Positions 1 to 10,391 of a stretch of DNA of 64,000 bases are shown here, piece by piece. How positions within the stretch are numbered: position 1 is the first letter of the stretch; each line of letters opens with the position of its first letter. The position numbers and the translations under genes are program-made. Origin of the DNA: Gossypium raimondii (Eukaryota > Streptophyta > Magnoliopsida > Malvales > Malvaceae); contig NC_068575.1 in the NCBI RefSeq assembly GCF_025698545.1, forward strand, positions 62,009,980-62,073,979, written 5' to 3'. The notes beneath the pieces are model-generated. The model had not been told where the DNA came from. It saw only the letters and a list, made by a program, of their open reading frames with translations, and ran no database searches.

Positions 1-101
1 AATTTAGAATTATTAAATTGATTAAAATATATATAAAAAAATAGTTGTGGATAGATGGACCAAACTAAAATAAATACAAAATGTGAAACAACATTCAAGC
101 T

Positions 102-3100
102 TTAAACTTGTAAACCAGCCAAGAAAGCAACTCCAGTTGATGGTAACCATGATGATCCGTAGATAAATTGTTGGACTGTAAATTTATTTGCTTCAATCTC
201 GGAAGTAATAACCCTATATCCCGGCCACCCGATTCGTTGCCCGATCGCCGCTCCTGGCCCGTAATTCATGTATTCACCGTAATATAGTGTATCCAGGGCG
301 AATGTGGTGTTCCACTCGAGCCATCCCTTGGGGTGTACATGATTATTCATGTATGATAACATGAACACAACCCTAGAGTACAATTTCCACGGACGCCCCA
401 AGTACGTCTCAAAGCTACCGTTGGATGCGACGAGATCCGATGCTGGTAGAATCCGACATGCATGGATCGAGATGCCCGTATTTTGATTCGGGTCTTTTCG
501 GTTTTGAGCAGTGATGGTGTTTTTCTGTAAGGCCATCGGTTTCCGAGCATAAATGCTACAGTTTTGGAATACCACGGCGGCGTTACCGAAAATGAAATCA
601 ACCGTCCCATAAATGTCACATTCCCGGTAGAATTGCCGGTTGGAGTGAACGTAGAGAGTGTCTTGGTATCCGATGATGTTACAACGGTAAACCACGGCAT
701 GATCTGCCCCGACACGAAGAGCCACCGCTTGGTGCTTAGCTGGTCCGGCCCAGTTCTCGAATGTCATGTCTCTTGCAATAAAACCGGCCCCGGTTGCAGC
801 TGAAACAATCAATGAAATCCATACAAGTTGCAAACATTAGTACATGGTCATTCAATGATCCTGAAAATACATAATAAATTTTTTTAAAGAAGTTTTAAAC
901 ATATCCATATTGGAGATAGGGAAATGTCATTAGAGCTGATTATTTGACAATAACACATGCACAACCAATAATGGTAGATAACACCGTGACCCACTTTCAA
1001 TAATGTCACTATTTTAGCTACAAATTGTACCCATAAACATAACATTTCCAATCATTTCAGCACTTTCCTATTGAAAAAAACATTGTATGTATTTATTACA
1101 TTTTTGGCACCTTGCAAGTTAATTTTCATCAATTCAACTTGTAATTATATATATTACAATTTTTATGTATTATGGATCCATTAAAAGTTCATTTTCATCC
1201 CAATTTGACTTTAAAAAATAAAACAACATTTTTGTCCAAAAATTTCAAATATCACACCTTAAAAATTGAAAATTTTGAAAAAAAAAATAGAGAGGATAAG
1301 GTGCAAATCTCTAGTGCTTTTGTCCCTCTAGAATAACTTCCCATGTGCATGGTTTAAAAGGTTTTTTGGTCCCATTTTTCTTTTTTGAATGAGGATTTAA
1401 AGAAAAATACTAAAAATAAAAGGTAAATTTTTTAGATTTTATAAATGAATTAAAAGCGTGACAAATGTTTTATAAATATAAAAAATATTAAATTAATAAA
1501 TAAATACCTAAATTTGTTGATAAAATTCAATAATTTTTTATAAATAAGAAAAAGGTAAAAGGAATTTACCAAAGGCAGCCGTGTGGAAAGTGGTGATGTT
1601 GTCAAAAATACTTTTTCCACCTGAAATTATTGTTTTACCCTTCCCGTCCCCTATGAACATCAAGTTTATTTTCTTTCTCCCCACCTTCAAATCTTTCTCT
1701 TCGTACCTGTCAATAAAATCCATTACTCAATTTACTGATTTATCCTTACACCAAACTTCTAATTAAACTTATTATTATAAAAGTGTTTTTTTTATATATT
1801 TTAATACAAACTTAATAAAAACAAAAATTAAACTTATCACACAATGCATTTTAAATAATTTAATCTAATATAAAATATACTTAATAATACATTAAATATT
1901 AATTTTAAAATAATATGGTGAAATTTTTATAGAAAACACATATTTATTAGAAAATTATATAAAATCTAAAGTTCTAATTTAAATGTTAAAACTGAAATTT
2001 TTAAAAATATGTTAATTTTATATTTAAAAATGGAAAAAACCATTATAATAATACAATTTAATTTTATCAAAACATAAAATTTTCATTTTTCAATTTAATT
2101 AACGCCAACTTTTAAAATTAAATTCGCTTTTAAACTTTAAAAGGCCGAAATGGTATTATATTCCTTATAACCATAAATTTACCTTCCTGCCCTCACGTAA
2201 ATGATGATCCGCCGAGTACTATTCTCCGGCGCCTTTTTAATTGCCTCGCTGATCGTCTTAACGGTACCGTTTTTCGAGACGATTATATCAGCCTGGATCG
2301 CCGACACGGGGGTGTTCAACAGTACCCTCTCCTTCCTCCCTAGCCACTTCGGGAATTTGTCCTCGTCGACATTTTCTCCCGATAAATCGTCACCCGACGC
2401 CAGCAACCTCCTGTTCTGCACCGGCACTCCACCGAAATCGTCTCCGCCGCTCGCAGCGAAAATCGACAAGCAATTACTCACGAGCTCCGCCAAGTCGTTC
2501 AGTTTCGCCGCCACTTGGTCCTTCACCGTCCCGCTCACTCCCTCGAACCCCTCCGTACACGTGTCGTGGTTCGTCAAGGCCGCGCTCAGCCAAGTCATCA
2601 CGTCTTGGGACGAGCTGCCTTTATAACCGCCGTCTTGCGAAGGCACGACGGAGGAGAGAGAACGGGAGAGTGCGTCGACGGAATCTTCTAGAAGCTCGAG
2701 GCAGTCATCGAACGCTGACCGTACTCGTGGATCCATTTGAACGTAGGAGATCGACGCTGTCGTATAAAGAGCTTGACTAAAGTGCCGTAACGTCATATTG
2801 AACGAAATGTGGACAAGGTCTTGCTCACTAGCAGCGAGTGAGCCAGGGAACTCGAGGAGTGAGTTAACACAGAGACTCGGGAACCGAGCTTTACTACACG
2901 TCTTGGATATAGCTCGAGTGGGTTTCCGGTGGACCAATACGCCTCCTCCACCGCCGCCGCCAACACGGTCGGCAGCTCCTTCACGGAGCACGATTGCAAG
3001 CCCAGCACAAACAGCTGACACAACGATCATACCCAAAGCAATAACCGAAACGATAACAAGCCTGTTCTTCTTGTTGTCAGGTCTGGGTTCTTCTCCTTCT

Positions 3101-3168
3101 TCTTCACGTTGTTGCCGGTGATCACCGGAACTTTCAAATTCCGGTCGTCGGAGTAAGTCGTATCCCAT
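102..3168 (-). CDS. Pectinesterase/pectinesterase inhibitor (type I PME, PMEI-PME), 3 exons, 606 aa
   Basis: Removes methyl esters from cell-wall homogalacturonan. Exons on the minus strand are 3168..2183, 1706..1570 and 799..102; all junctions are GT-AG, and the lengths (986+137+698) give 607 codons with the stop. Residues about 34-62 are a hydrophobic membrane anchor or signal after a charged N-terminus. Residues 85-240 form the PMEI pro-domain with Cys91, Cys100, Cys156, Cys204 and Cys233. RRLL at 253-256 matches the subtilase processing site of group-2 PMEs. The catalytic domain runs from about 291 to the end, with all expected active-site residues: Gln398, Gln420 and Asp421 (GYQDTL), Asp442 (GTVDFIFGNA), and Arg510 and Trp512 (LGRPWK). 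One oddity is that the usual strand at the start of the catalytic domain is about two residues short (SKNGTVKTI). The N-terminus resembles the Arabidopsis PME34/PME61 group, from memory only. The gene looks functional. Confidence 0.95.
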
Positions 3169-3284
3169 TGATCTTTTCTTTTTTTCAATTTGGGTCAGTA
3201 ATGAGAGGAAGATAAAAGCTATAAATACTACTACAACTACTTACATGATCATATATGAATGTTCATAAACAATGAGTAAAGTGT

Positions 3285-3300
3285 GTGGGGTTATATAAGA
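3285..3300 (-). promoter_or_regulatory. Probable TATA box of the pectinesterase gene
   Basis: A TTATATAA block lies at about 3291-3298, 120-130 bp upstream of the minus-strand start codon. That fits a transcription start near 3265 and a 5' leader of about 100 nt. Position and sequence are the only support. Confidence 0.5.
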
Positions 3301-3432
3301 AGAAAAAATGGTGGAAAATTAGAGAGAAGAAGGTCGGTGTTGAAGGCTTATGTGGGCAACCATGAGCTGTCCTCTACTTTCAGCACTTTTTGGTTTTTGC
3401 CCATTGAAATTAGACTCCCATTGAAAAAAGTA

Positions 3433-3982
3433 CGGATAAATTTAACTTGAGGTAATAAATTATTAGTAAATTTATATTTTGACTATCGTACTTTAAAAAG
3501 TTACAAAATAGTTGCTAAATAATTCGAAAGTTTTTATTTAAATTATCGAACTATTCAAAAGTTTTTAAAGTCACAAAGTTGTTAAGTTTTTTAAAAGAAT
3601 TAAGTTTGGCTAATAAGCGCCAAACGACGATTCAACAATTTGTACAGTGGATTAGAATCAATATGCTTCAACGAATACAAGAACATATCTTAGATTTAAG
3701 TCGATTTGATATTTAGTGTTAGAGATTGAAGATGAAGGTTATTTAGATTTTGATTTGTAAATCAGTGATGCTCAAAGCTATTTTGAGAAAAAAATAACCG
3801 TAGAAGAGAAGGAAAATGATAGCTTTCGATGCAGGCAGTGCGAATTGAAAAGGCTATACAACAATGATTTTAACAGCCTAATGATTTAAATAAAAACTTT
3901 CAAATAATTCAATAATATTTTATATTTAAAAAAAAAAGTTAAATGTTACTAACAATTCAATAATTTTGGGTGTAGTTTAGTT
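3433..3982. repeat. Foldback MITE, GGGTAAA family (copy 1)
   Basis: About 550 bp with long imperfect terminal inverted repeats. The left arm reads like 'cactaaattattagtaaa... aactattcgaaagtttt' and the right arm is its reverse complement. The centre shares the phrase 'acatatcttagatttaagtcgattt' piecewise with other copies in this window (13528, 16717, 18835, 21685, 31711, 52930, 59356). No coding capacity. This copy is degraded at both ends. Confidence 0.75.
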
Positions 3983-4314
3983 AGATTTCTCACTTTGTTT
4001 TACTTTTATCATCTTTTGGATTTTAAAAGTAGAAGTTAAAAATATATAAATAATGATAAGATGCATTAAGTATAAACGATTGAGATATGATTAAGGAATT
4101 AAGAAAGTTCATAGAACTTTTTGATTAAAATTTTAGTGGATTTGTGGGGTTTTCTTTTCTTTCTTTTTTCTTCTTTTTACTCTTTTAAATGGATTTTTTA
4201 TTAACTTTTTTATGGTGATTGATGAGGGATTTTATAGAGTGAAGACCTTGATGTGGACTTTTTTGATGAATACCTTATATAAACTAAATTTGTTAATGAG
4301 TTGGGTTATGTGTT
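3983..4314. other. A+T-rich intergenic stretch
   Basis: No ORF, RNA gene or recognisable repeat is seen here. It contains poly-T/poly-C-T runs at about 4150-4185. Confidence 0.5.
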
Positions 4315-4796
4315 CAGGTTTAAATGTTGGTTCGAAATTTGAAAAGATTTAAGAAAAAAATATTAGGTCTGAAAAATAAGCTTGGGCAAAAAAATTAAGC
4401 CTATTTAAAATATGGGTTGAACTTGGGCTTAAACCTGATCCGTTTTTAAGTTTATAATACTTTATATTATGTTATTTTTATATGTTATGTAATTTATAAC
4501 CCATTAAAAATAAATTTATACTCTAATGTAAACATTAAAATAATGTTAAGATGACTATATAGAAAATTTCAATACATAAAAAAATAAAAATATTAATATT
4601 AAAATAAAATAAATATTTTTAAAAAATATTTAAAATATAATATGGGCGGGCCTAAAATAAATATGGATTAATCTTTTGTAAATATGAGCGAGTTTGGACA
4701 AAATTTTAAGTCAATATTTCAGGGCGGGTTAGGCTTGGGCGAGTATAAATTATGTTAATATCATGTTTAGACCCAACCCGACCTATAAACACCTCT
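4315..4796. repeat. Dispersed repeat with GGGC/GCCC-rich ends, probable degraded MITE
   Basis: The left half carries 'gggttgaacttgggctt' and the right half 'gggcgggttaggcttggg' followed by 'aacccgacc' and 'aaacacctc'. The A+T-rich centre has no ORF. A similar right end ('actcgacccataaacacctcc') occurs at 27620-27645. Ends are approximate. Confidence 0.4.
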
Positions 4797-4807
4797 AGGT
4801 CAGAGAT

Positions 4808-7436
4808 TATAACAGTCCGTTTTCAGTGAAATCGAAACAGTGATTTTGGGACCACAAATTCGAGGTCGAAAGAAAATTTATTTTAATATTATTTTATGGT
4901 CTATGGTATGATAGAAATGTTGTATAAAAATATCGTTAAGAAATTTTACCGATTACATGTCTAATTTGTTAAAAAGGACTAAATTGAAAACGGTACAAAA
5001 CTTGTTAATTATAATAGTTAAGTGATTAAATCACTTAACCAATAAATAATGGAGGACTTAAGGCATAAATATGCCTAAAGTAAATGGCTAGGCGGCATAA
5101 CATAGGAAATTAATAAACTAAAACCAATAAATGGCAAAATTGTAAATTTTGCCAAATTAAAATGAAATAAAATTGGAATTAAAGATTTTCTAGACATTTC
5201 CTCATAAAATTCGGCCAAGAACAGCCATGGGAGAGAGAGGGTTTAAGGTGGTTCTTCAATTTTTGCTTGATGTGAGTGTAATTCTTACTCATTTCTTAAT
5301 TTTTTTATGTTTTTGAGATTATTACAATTAGGTCCAAGTAACCTTTACTTTAGTTTTTTATTTTATTGAAAGTTACCATTGATGATTTTATATGATTTTA
5401 GTTATTAGATGATGAATTTGAGATGTTGTTGTGTACTTAGAAGTATTTTGTTAAAGAATTTTGATGAAATCATGATTTAGGGATTAAATTGAAAAGATGT
5501 TGAATTCATGGAAAATTCTGAAATTTTATGGAATTAATGGGCTGCTGTTGATATATATAAATTTTCTAGGCTTGGAATAAGGATTAAATTGTATGAATTT
5601 CATTTTTCGAGCCTAGGGATAAAATTGTAATTAATTAAAATATAAGGGTAAAATGGTAATTTTTCCAAAGATGTGTATTGGTTGAATTGAATATTAATTG
5701 TAAAAAATTGATGTTAAATTCATTCATATAGATCTAGATAGACCAAATACGGAGTTAGATCGAGGAAAATAAAAAAGTCAGATTAGTAGATTTTGCGTAC
5801 ACGAACACTTGTTGAGGTAAGTTCGTATAATTAAATTGTATGTTTAAATGTTAAATTGAATTGTATGTATGTGATTGTATTCTTGTTCTATATATAAAAG
5901 TAAACACATATCCGACGATGATCGACAAGCATTAAGTCCCATTTGAATAAATGAAATTCAATGGATACAGGGTTCCCGTATTGGTTGTGGTCCTGCATGT
6001 GTTGCGGACACACCACAGCTTGAAAGAGTGTCCTGTTATTAGCTCTCATGAGCTTCTCGTTAAATGGTTCTTGTTAGCTTCCCCTTAATAGCTCTTCGGA
6101 GCATCCCGATTGGTTGTGATACTGCATGTGTTGTGGACACACCGCAGCTCTTATGAGAGTCTTGATATATGGCTCTTCGGAGCGTCCCGATATTGGCGCG
6201 CTTGAATTTCCCAATTATGGCTCGAAAGAGCTTCCTATTTACATGTTTGCATAAGCATTCATGTATATGAATTGACGGATTATAGTTTTGTACACCTTGT
6301 GTGTACTACCCGTGTATCCATCGACATTTTAAATGATTCAACGAGCAAAATCCTAACATGAGAAAATATATAAATTCGAAATGAATCATTATCCGTATAT
6401 ACACGAAATAAATGGAAAATTGATATTTGATGAGCTCATACATGTTTTTTTTTATATTCATATGAAATAAACGACTTACATGTTTGATGAAGTATGTGTT
6501 TAGGCTATTAGCCAAATTGCTTTGGATGTATTTTGTATGCTTACATTAGATGTAAAAGAGTGGTAAGTTAATTTCCCATTATATGAACTTACTAAGCTTA
6601 AAAGCTTACTCTGTTTTATTTTTCTTGTTTTATAGTAATTCGGAGGCTCGAATTGGTTGGAAGCTGGTCGAAGCATCATTACACTATCCTTCGGCTCATT
6701 TCGGTATAAATATTAAATTACTTTTGATTATAATGGCATGTATAGACTAAATTTGGCCAATCATGGCATGTATATATGTATGTGTTTGGTTGAAAACTAG
6801 CCATTGGTATGGCTTGTAAATGGTATGTTTTGATATGTAAAAATGACCTTAATATGTTTGATGTGTATTTGAAATGGATGAATGTAGAAAATCATATAGA
6901 CATGTTAGTGATTGGTTTGTGATGGTATAAATGGTAAAATATGCCAATATGTATGTATGGTTATTTTAGTAAATTGGATTGTTAAACATATGTATTGATA
7001 ATTGGTATGTCATGCATATGACTTAGTTTTGACTTGATTTGAATGTTTTGTATTGGCTTGTGAACGTGTTAAAGTGTTAATGTAGGTGGAAGACAAATTG
7101 GGTGAGAAATGTGACCTTAGAAATGACCTAATTTCATCCACACGGGCGTGTGTTTCAGTCGTGTGTGACACACGGTCTATCCCACGGGCGTGTCCCCTGT
7201 ACCTTGGAAAATTTTTGAAATTTTCTGAAAAATTTTCCGAGTTTTTGGTTTGGTCTTGATTTAATCATAATGTGTATTTTGGGCCTCGAGGGATAATATA
7301 AGGGACGATATGAGTGATTATGATTGTTTTCTGATATGAATGTAAAATGATATGAAATGTCTGTATTTGAGTCTGTAAATTTCGGTAATGCTTTGTAACC
7401 CTGTTCTGGCGACGGATATGGGTTATGGGTGTTACA
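4808..7436 (+). mobile_element. Solo LTR (long-LTR retrotransposon family), 2629 bp, 5-bp TSD
   Basis: The element starts TATAACAG (a TG to TA change from TGTAACAG) and ends GGTGTTACA. It is flanked by a perfect 5-bp duplication, gagat, at 4803-4807 and 7437-7441. There is no gag or pol coding and no internal domain, so it is best read as a solo LTR left after LTR-LTR recombination. Its start and its end (GGTAATGC...GTAACCCTG..GGCGACGGATATGGGTT) are shared with the copies at 28600, 53814 and 61789. At 7140-7195 it carries the ACACGGGCGTGTG palindrome block, and at 5980-6240 a hairpin array. The Ty3/gypsy (Del/Tekay-like) assignment is inferred from length and genome context. Confidence 0.8.
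5980..6240 (+). repeat. Tandem stem-loop array inside the 4808 LTR
   Basis: Short hairpins recur about every 24-26 bp or multiples of it. They are AGCTC-TCAT-GAGCT (6041-6054), GCTC-TTCG-GAGC (6091-6102), AGCTC-TTAT-GAG (6146), GCTC-TTCG-GAGC (6172-6183) and GCTC-GAAA-GAGC (6220-6231), with decayed units between. A block containing 'cctgcatgtgttgcggacac' at about 5980-6020 is repeated at about 6109-6148, giving a higher-order repeat of about 129 bp. Role unknown. Confidence 0.7.
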
Positions 7437-7441
7437 GAGAT

Positions 7442-8550
7442 AAAGTTGTAGAGAACCTTGATAAAATGCTACCATATATGACGTGATGGAACCTAGCGTG
7501 GTTGTGTTTAAGCTTAGGGAGTTGGTCACTGGACTTTTGGAAGTGATAAGAGTTAACACAAACCTATACAATGCGAATTTTCTTGGGATTTTGTAGTGGC
7601 CATGTGGTTCCTAAGTTGGGCGAGATTTTAGAATGGCAAGTCATCATTTCGACACTCCTTTTGAGTGATATGGTGATTAATAAAAAAAAAACACTATTCA
7701 ATCGATTAATATTGATTCTCGACACAATCAGTTTAATATAATTTTTTGAATTAATACTCAATTTAACTGATCCGACTGACACGGTTCAAATATGATAGTG
7801 AATTTGGGGAAATGCATTTTTAGATGAAGCGAGCTTTATTTTGTATAACATGTATGGTAACCGAGCATGTGAAATGCTTCAAATAGTATAGAGATATTAG
7901 TTACTTTACTTTAATGCTTCACAGGGAAGAAAGTTAGGCTATATTTTCATTTTTCGTGATTAAAATTCTAAATTTATATTAAATTTGACCATTTTCTTTC
8001 TTAATAATGTGTATTAACAATTAATAGATTTTGACATGTGATAAAAGTAAAAACTAAAAGGAAATATTTAAAAGATTTTGCCACATGTCAAGATGTAAAG
8101 TTATTACGTGTCACCATGCTATCGGTTGTTAATGCATGTCAACTTTTTTTAACAGTGGCAATCAAGTATTTAAAAAAAATTCCAAATCGACTTGCGGTTT
8201 TCAAATTTAAATACCAAATAAATAAAAAAAATTCAAATTCCAAATAAAGACTATATTAACCTAATAAAAAAAATAAAGTTAGAATCCTTTTTTTTCAAAA
8301 CTTTTGGTGAATATTGGAACTGAAAAAGGGTAGATGAGGCAGAATGAAGAAACAATAATTATGCAATTGCTTAGCCAACAAGATATAGTAAAACACTTTC
8401 TTTCATGGCTTTGTCACTCGTACCATGTAAATTTTATAAAGTATGTCCTTATGCTCTTTGCTTTATGCCGCCCTCTTTTTAAGTAAAGTAATCAAAGCAA
8501 TACTATAATTTAGTGCTTCATGAAGTTTACATGTATAATGCCAAAATGAG
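7442..8550. other. A+T-rich intergenic DNA, no gene seen
   Basis: Only short chance ORFs occur (for example at 8038-8247, Lys-rich, no recognisable domain). No RNA gene or clear repeat boundary was found. Confidence 0.5.
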
Positions 8551-9565
8551 TAAAAATATCATGGAGTTTTTTATATCGAGAATTAGGGGTACTTGTTCGA
8601 TCGAATTAAGTCAAATTGAATAAAAATTTTTGAGTTAATCGAGTTGATGAGTCCTATTTTATCATCCTAACTCGATTTGATTTTTTTTCGAATCGAATTA
8701 TGTGAAATTTTTCGAGTCAAATTAAAAAATTAAAATGTTAAATAAAAATCTTGTTACAAGATAACTACTTCTATGTTAGAGCATATAAATTTGAAATTAT
8801 ATATATTTGAATTTTTTCAAACCAAAATAGAAAAAATACTTCAAAGATGACAAACTTGAATCATTAATCAACTTATTTAGGTCCCAAAATTATTAATCTA
8901 ATTTTTTAATTTTTAATTTTCTTTATATATTTTTAGTTTTTTTGAAATTTTATAATTTTTAAAAATATAGATTTTGGAATTTTATAAATATTTTTAATTT
9001 TAAAAATTATTTTGATTTTTTTTTTTGTAATTTTTGTTGAGAGAGACCAAAAGAGTATTTACACCAATCTGTTATTCAAATTATTTGAGTTATTCGAATT
9101 GAAAATTTTAACTCGATTCGAATTCGAAACTTGAATTACTTATTCGAGTTGACACGTATAATTCAAATAACACGAATAACTTGATTCGATTAACTCAAAA
9201 TTTTAAAAAAAAATTAATTTTTTCGAATCGAATTGAGTTTTGCTCACCCCTATCGAGAATTAGATTGCATTTTGTTCATTTTATTCAAAAAAAATTAGTT
9301 CTTGTATATTAGATAAAAATTAAATTTGCCCTATTCTTTTCTTTTTTTCATTTCTATTGTCAAAATCTAGTCCATGTACAACAGAATGAGGTACACATGG
9401 TTATTATGTCAAACACGTTAGTTTTTAACAATAGATTTGGATGAAATTTTTAACTGAAAGGATCATTTTGTTCTTTGATCCAACTTACAATGACTAATTT
9501 ACCCCTTTTTTCTGAGTAAACAAGACAAATACAATCTAACTCTTTGTTTCCATAGTACTTTTACC
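8551..9565. mobile_element. Foldback MITE (TAAAAGTA family, copy 1), split by a later insertion
   Basis: The left piece (8551-8584) and right piece (9252-9565) together match the elements at 17692, 18059 and 32385. It opens with 'atcatggag', continues with 'gattgcattttgttc', has a middle 'gatgaaatttttaactgaaa', and ends in the inverted copy 'catagtacttttac'. The 667-bp element 8585-9251 sits inside it. Confidence 0.65.
8585..9251. mobile_element. Foldback transposon with AGGGGT...ACCCCT ends and 10-bp TSD, Mutator-type size
   Basis: The terminal inverted repeat is AGGGGT...ACCCCT, and the sequence next to it is rich in TCGAATCGAATT/AATTCGATT. It is flanked by the exact direct repeat atcgagaatt at 8575-8584 and 9252-9261. 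A 9-10 bp duplication fits Mutator-like elements. There is no transposase ORF, so it is non-autonomous. A fragment of the same family is at about 43680-43830. Confidence 0.8.
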
Positions 9566-10240
9566 TATCAAAATGCTTTGAGAATAAAAATTTTATAGGC
9601 TAATATATATATATTTAAAACCCTTAAACCACTACTCTTTATTTAAAAAACACTTGTGCTATTAATTTATATATTATTATTTGATACATAATTGGTGGAA
9701 TTTCATTTAATTCTACAAACGAGATTAAAAATCTGTCATTTATCTCATTTATGTTTTAAAATATAAATTAAGAACACTAACCACCTTTTAACCCTATTTG
9801 TTATATAATTAAAAAACCCCACAACTTGAAATAATTATCTTAATTTAGTACTTAATTATTTGTAATATAATGTTTTAGATTATGCCTTCTCCAACATTCT
9901 ATGCATGCATTGTCAACTATTTTAATTATTATCCTTTCCACATCTTTCAATTTCATCCATTTCTTTTCTCCACCTTTACAATATGTATGTAATTTAATTT
10001 TTTTCATTACATTAGTTTAAAAACGAGTTTTTATTATTATTTTATTTTACGATTCAACTTATTTTAATTAAATTATATTAAATAAATTACATATTTTTTA
10101 ATTTAAGCCAGCTGGATGTAAATTATATTTTCAGCTAATAAAATATTTATTGTTTTAATATTTCTAAAAAAATGAAACAAGCATCTTGGATCCTATGGGT
10201 AAAAAGCAATTTGCTTTTTCTTATGTACTAATATATTTGC
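9566..10240. other. A+T-rich intergenic DNA, no gene seen
   Basis: Very A+T-rich with poly-A/T runs. No ORF of interest and no repeat boundary was recognised. Confidence 0.5.
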
Positions 10241-10243
10241 TTA

Positions 10244-10388
10244 GGGTGAGTTTGGATGAGCGGTGCGTTTACCTGCGGTTAGTGTAAAAACAGCGGTGGC
10301 GGTGAGATTAGATACTGTAGCAACACTGTAACGTGAGACAAAAAGTAGGTTAAACGCACCGCACCCAATCGCCCATCCAAACCCACCC
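10244..10388. mobile_element. Tourist-like MITE (PIF/Harbinger type), 145 bp, TTA TSD
   Basis: The ends are inverted repeats of about 24 bp: GGGTGAGTTTGGATGAGCGG at the left, against the reverse complement of the right end, GGGTGGGTTTGGATGGGCGA. TTA lies on both sides (10241-10243 and 10389-10391), the typical 3-bp Harbinger target duplication. It is much richer in G+C than its surroundings and has no coding. Confidence 0.85.
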
Positions 10389-10391
10389 TTA

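Noticed and set aside
2201..2626. Plus-strand open frame of 141 codons
   Set aside because: It lies opposite the PMEI-PME first exon, whose minus-strand product has clear domains.
5980..6240. Stem-loops as intrinsic terminators
   Set aside because: There is no T tract after the stems, and this is a eukaryotic genome where such terminators are not used by pol II.
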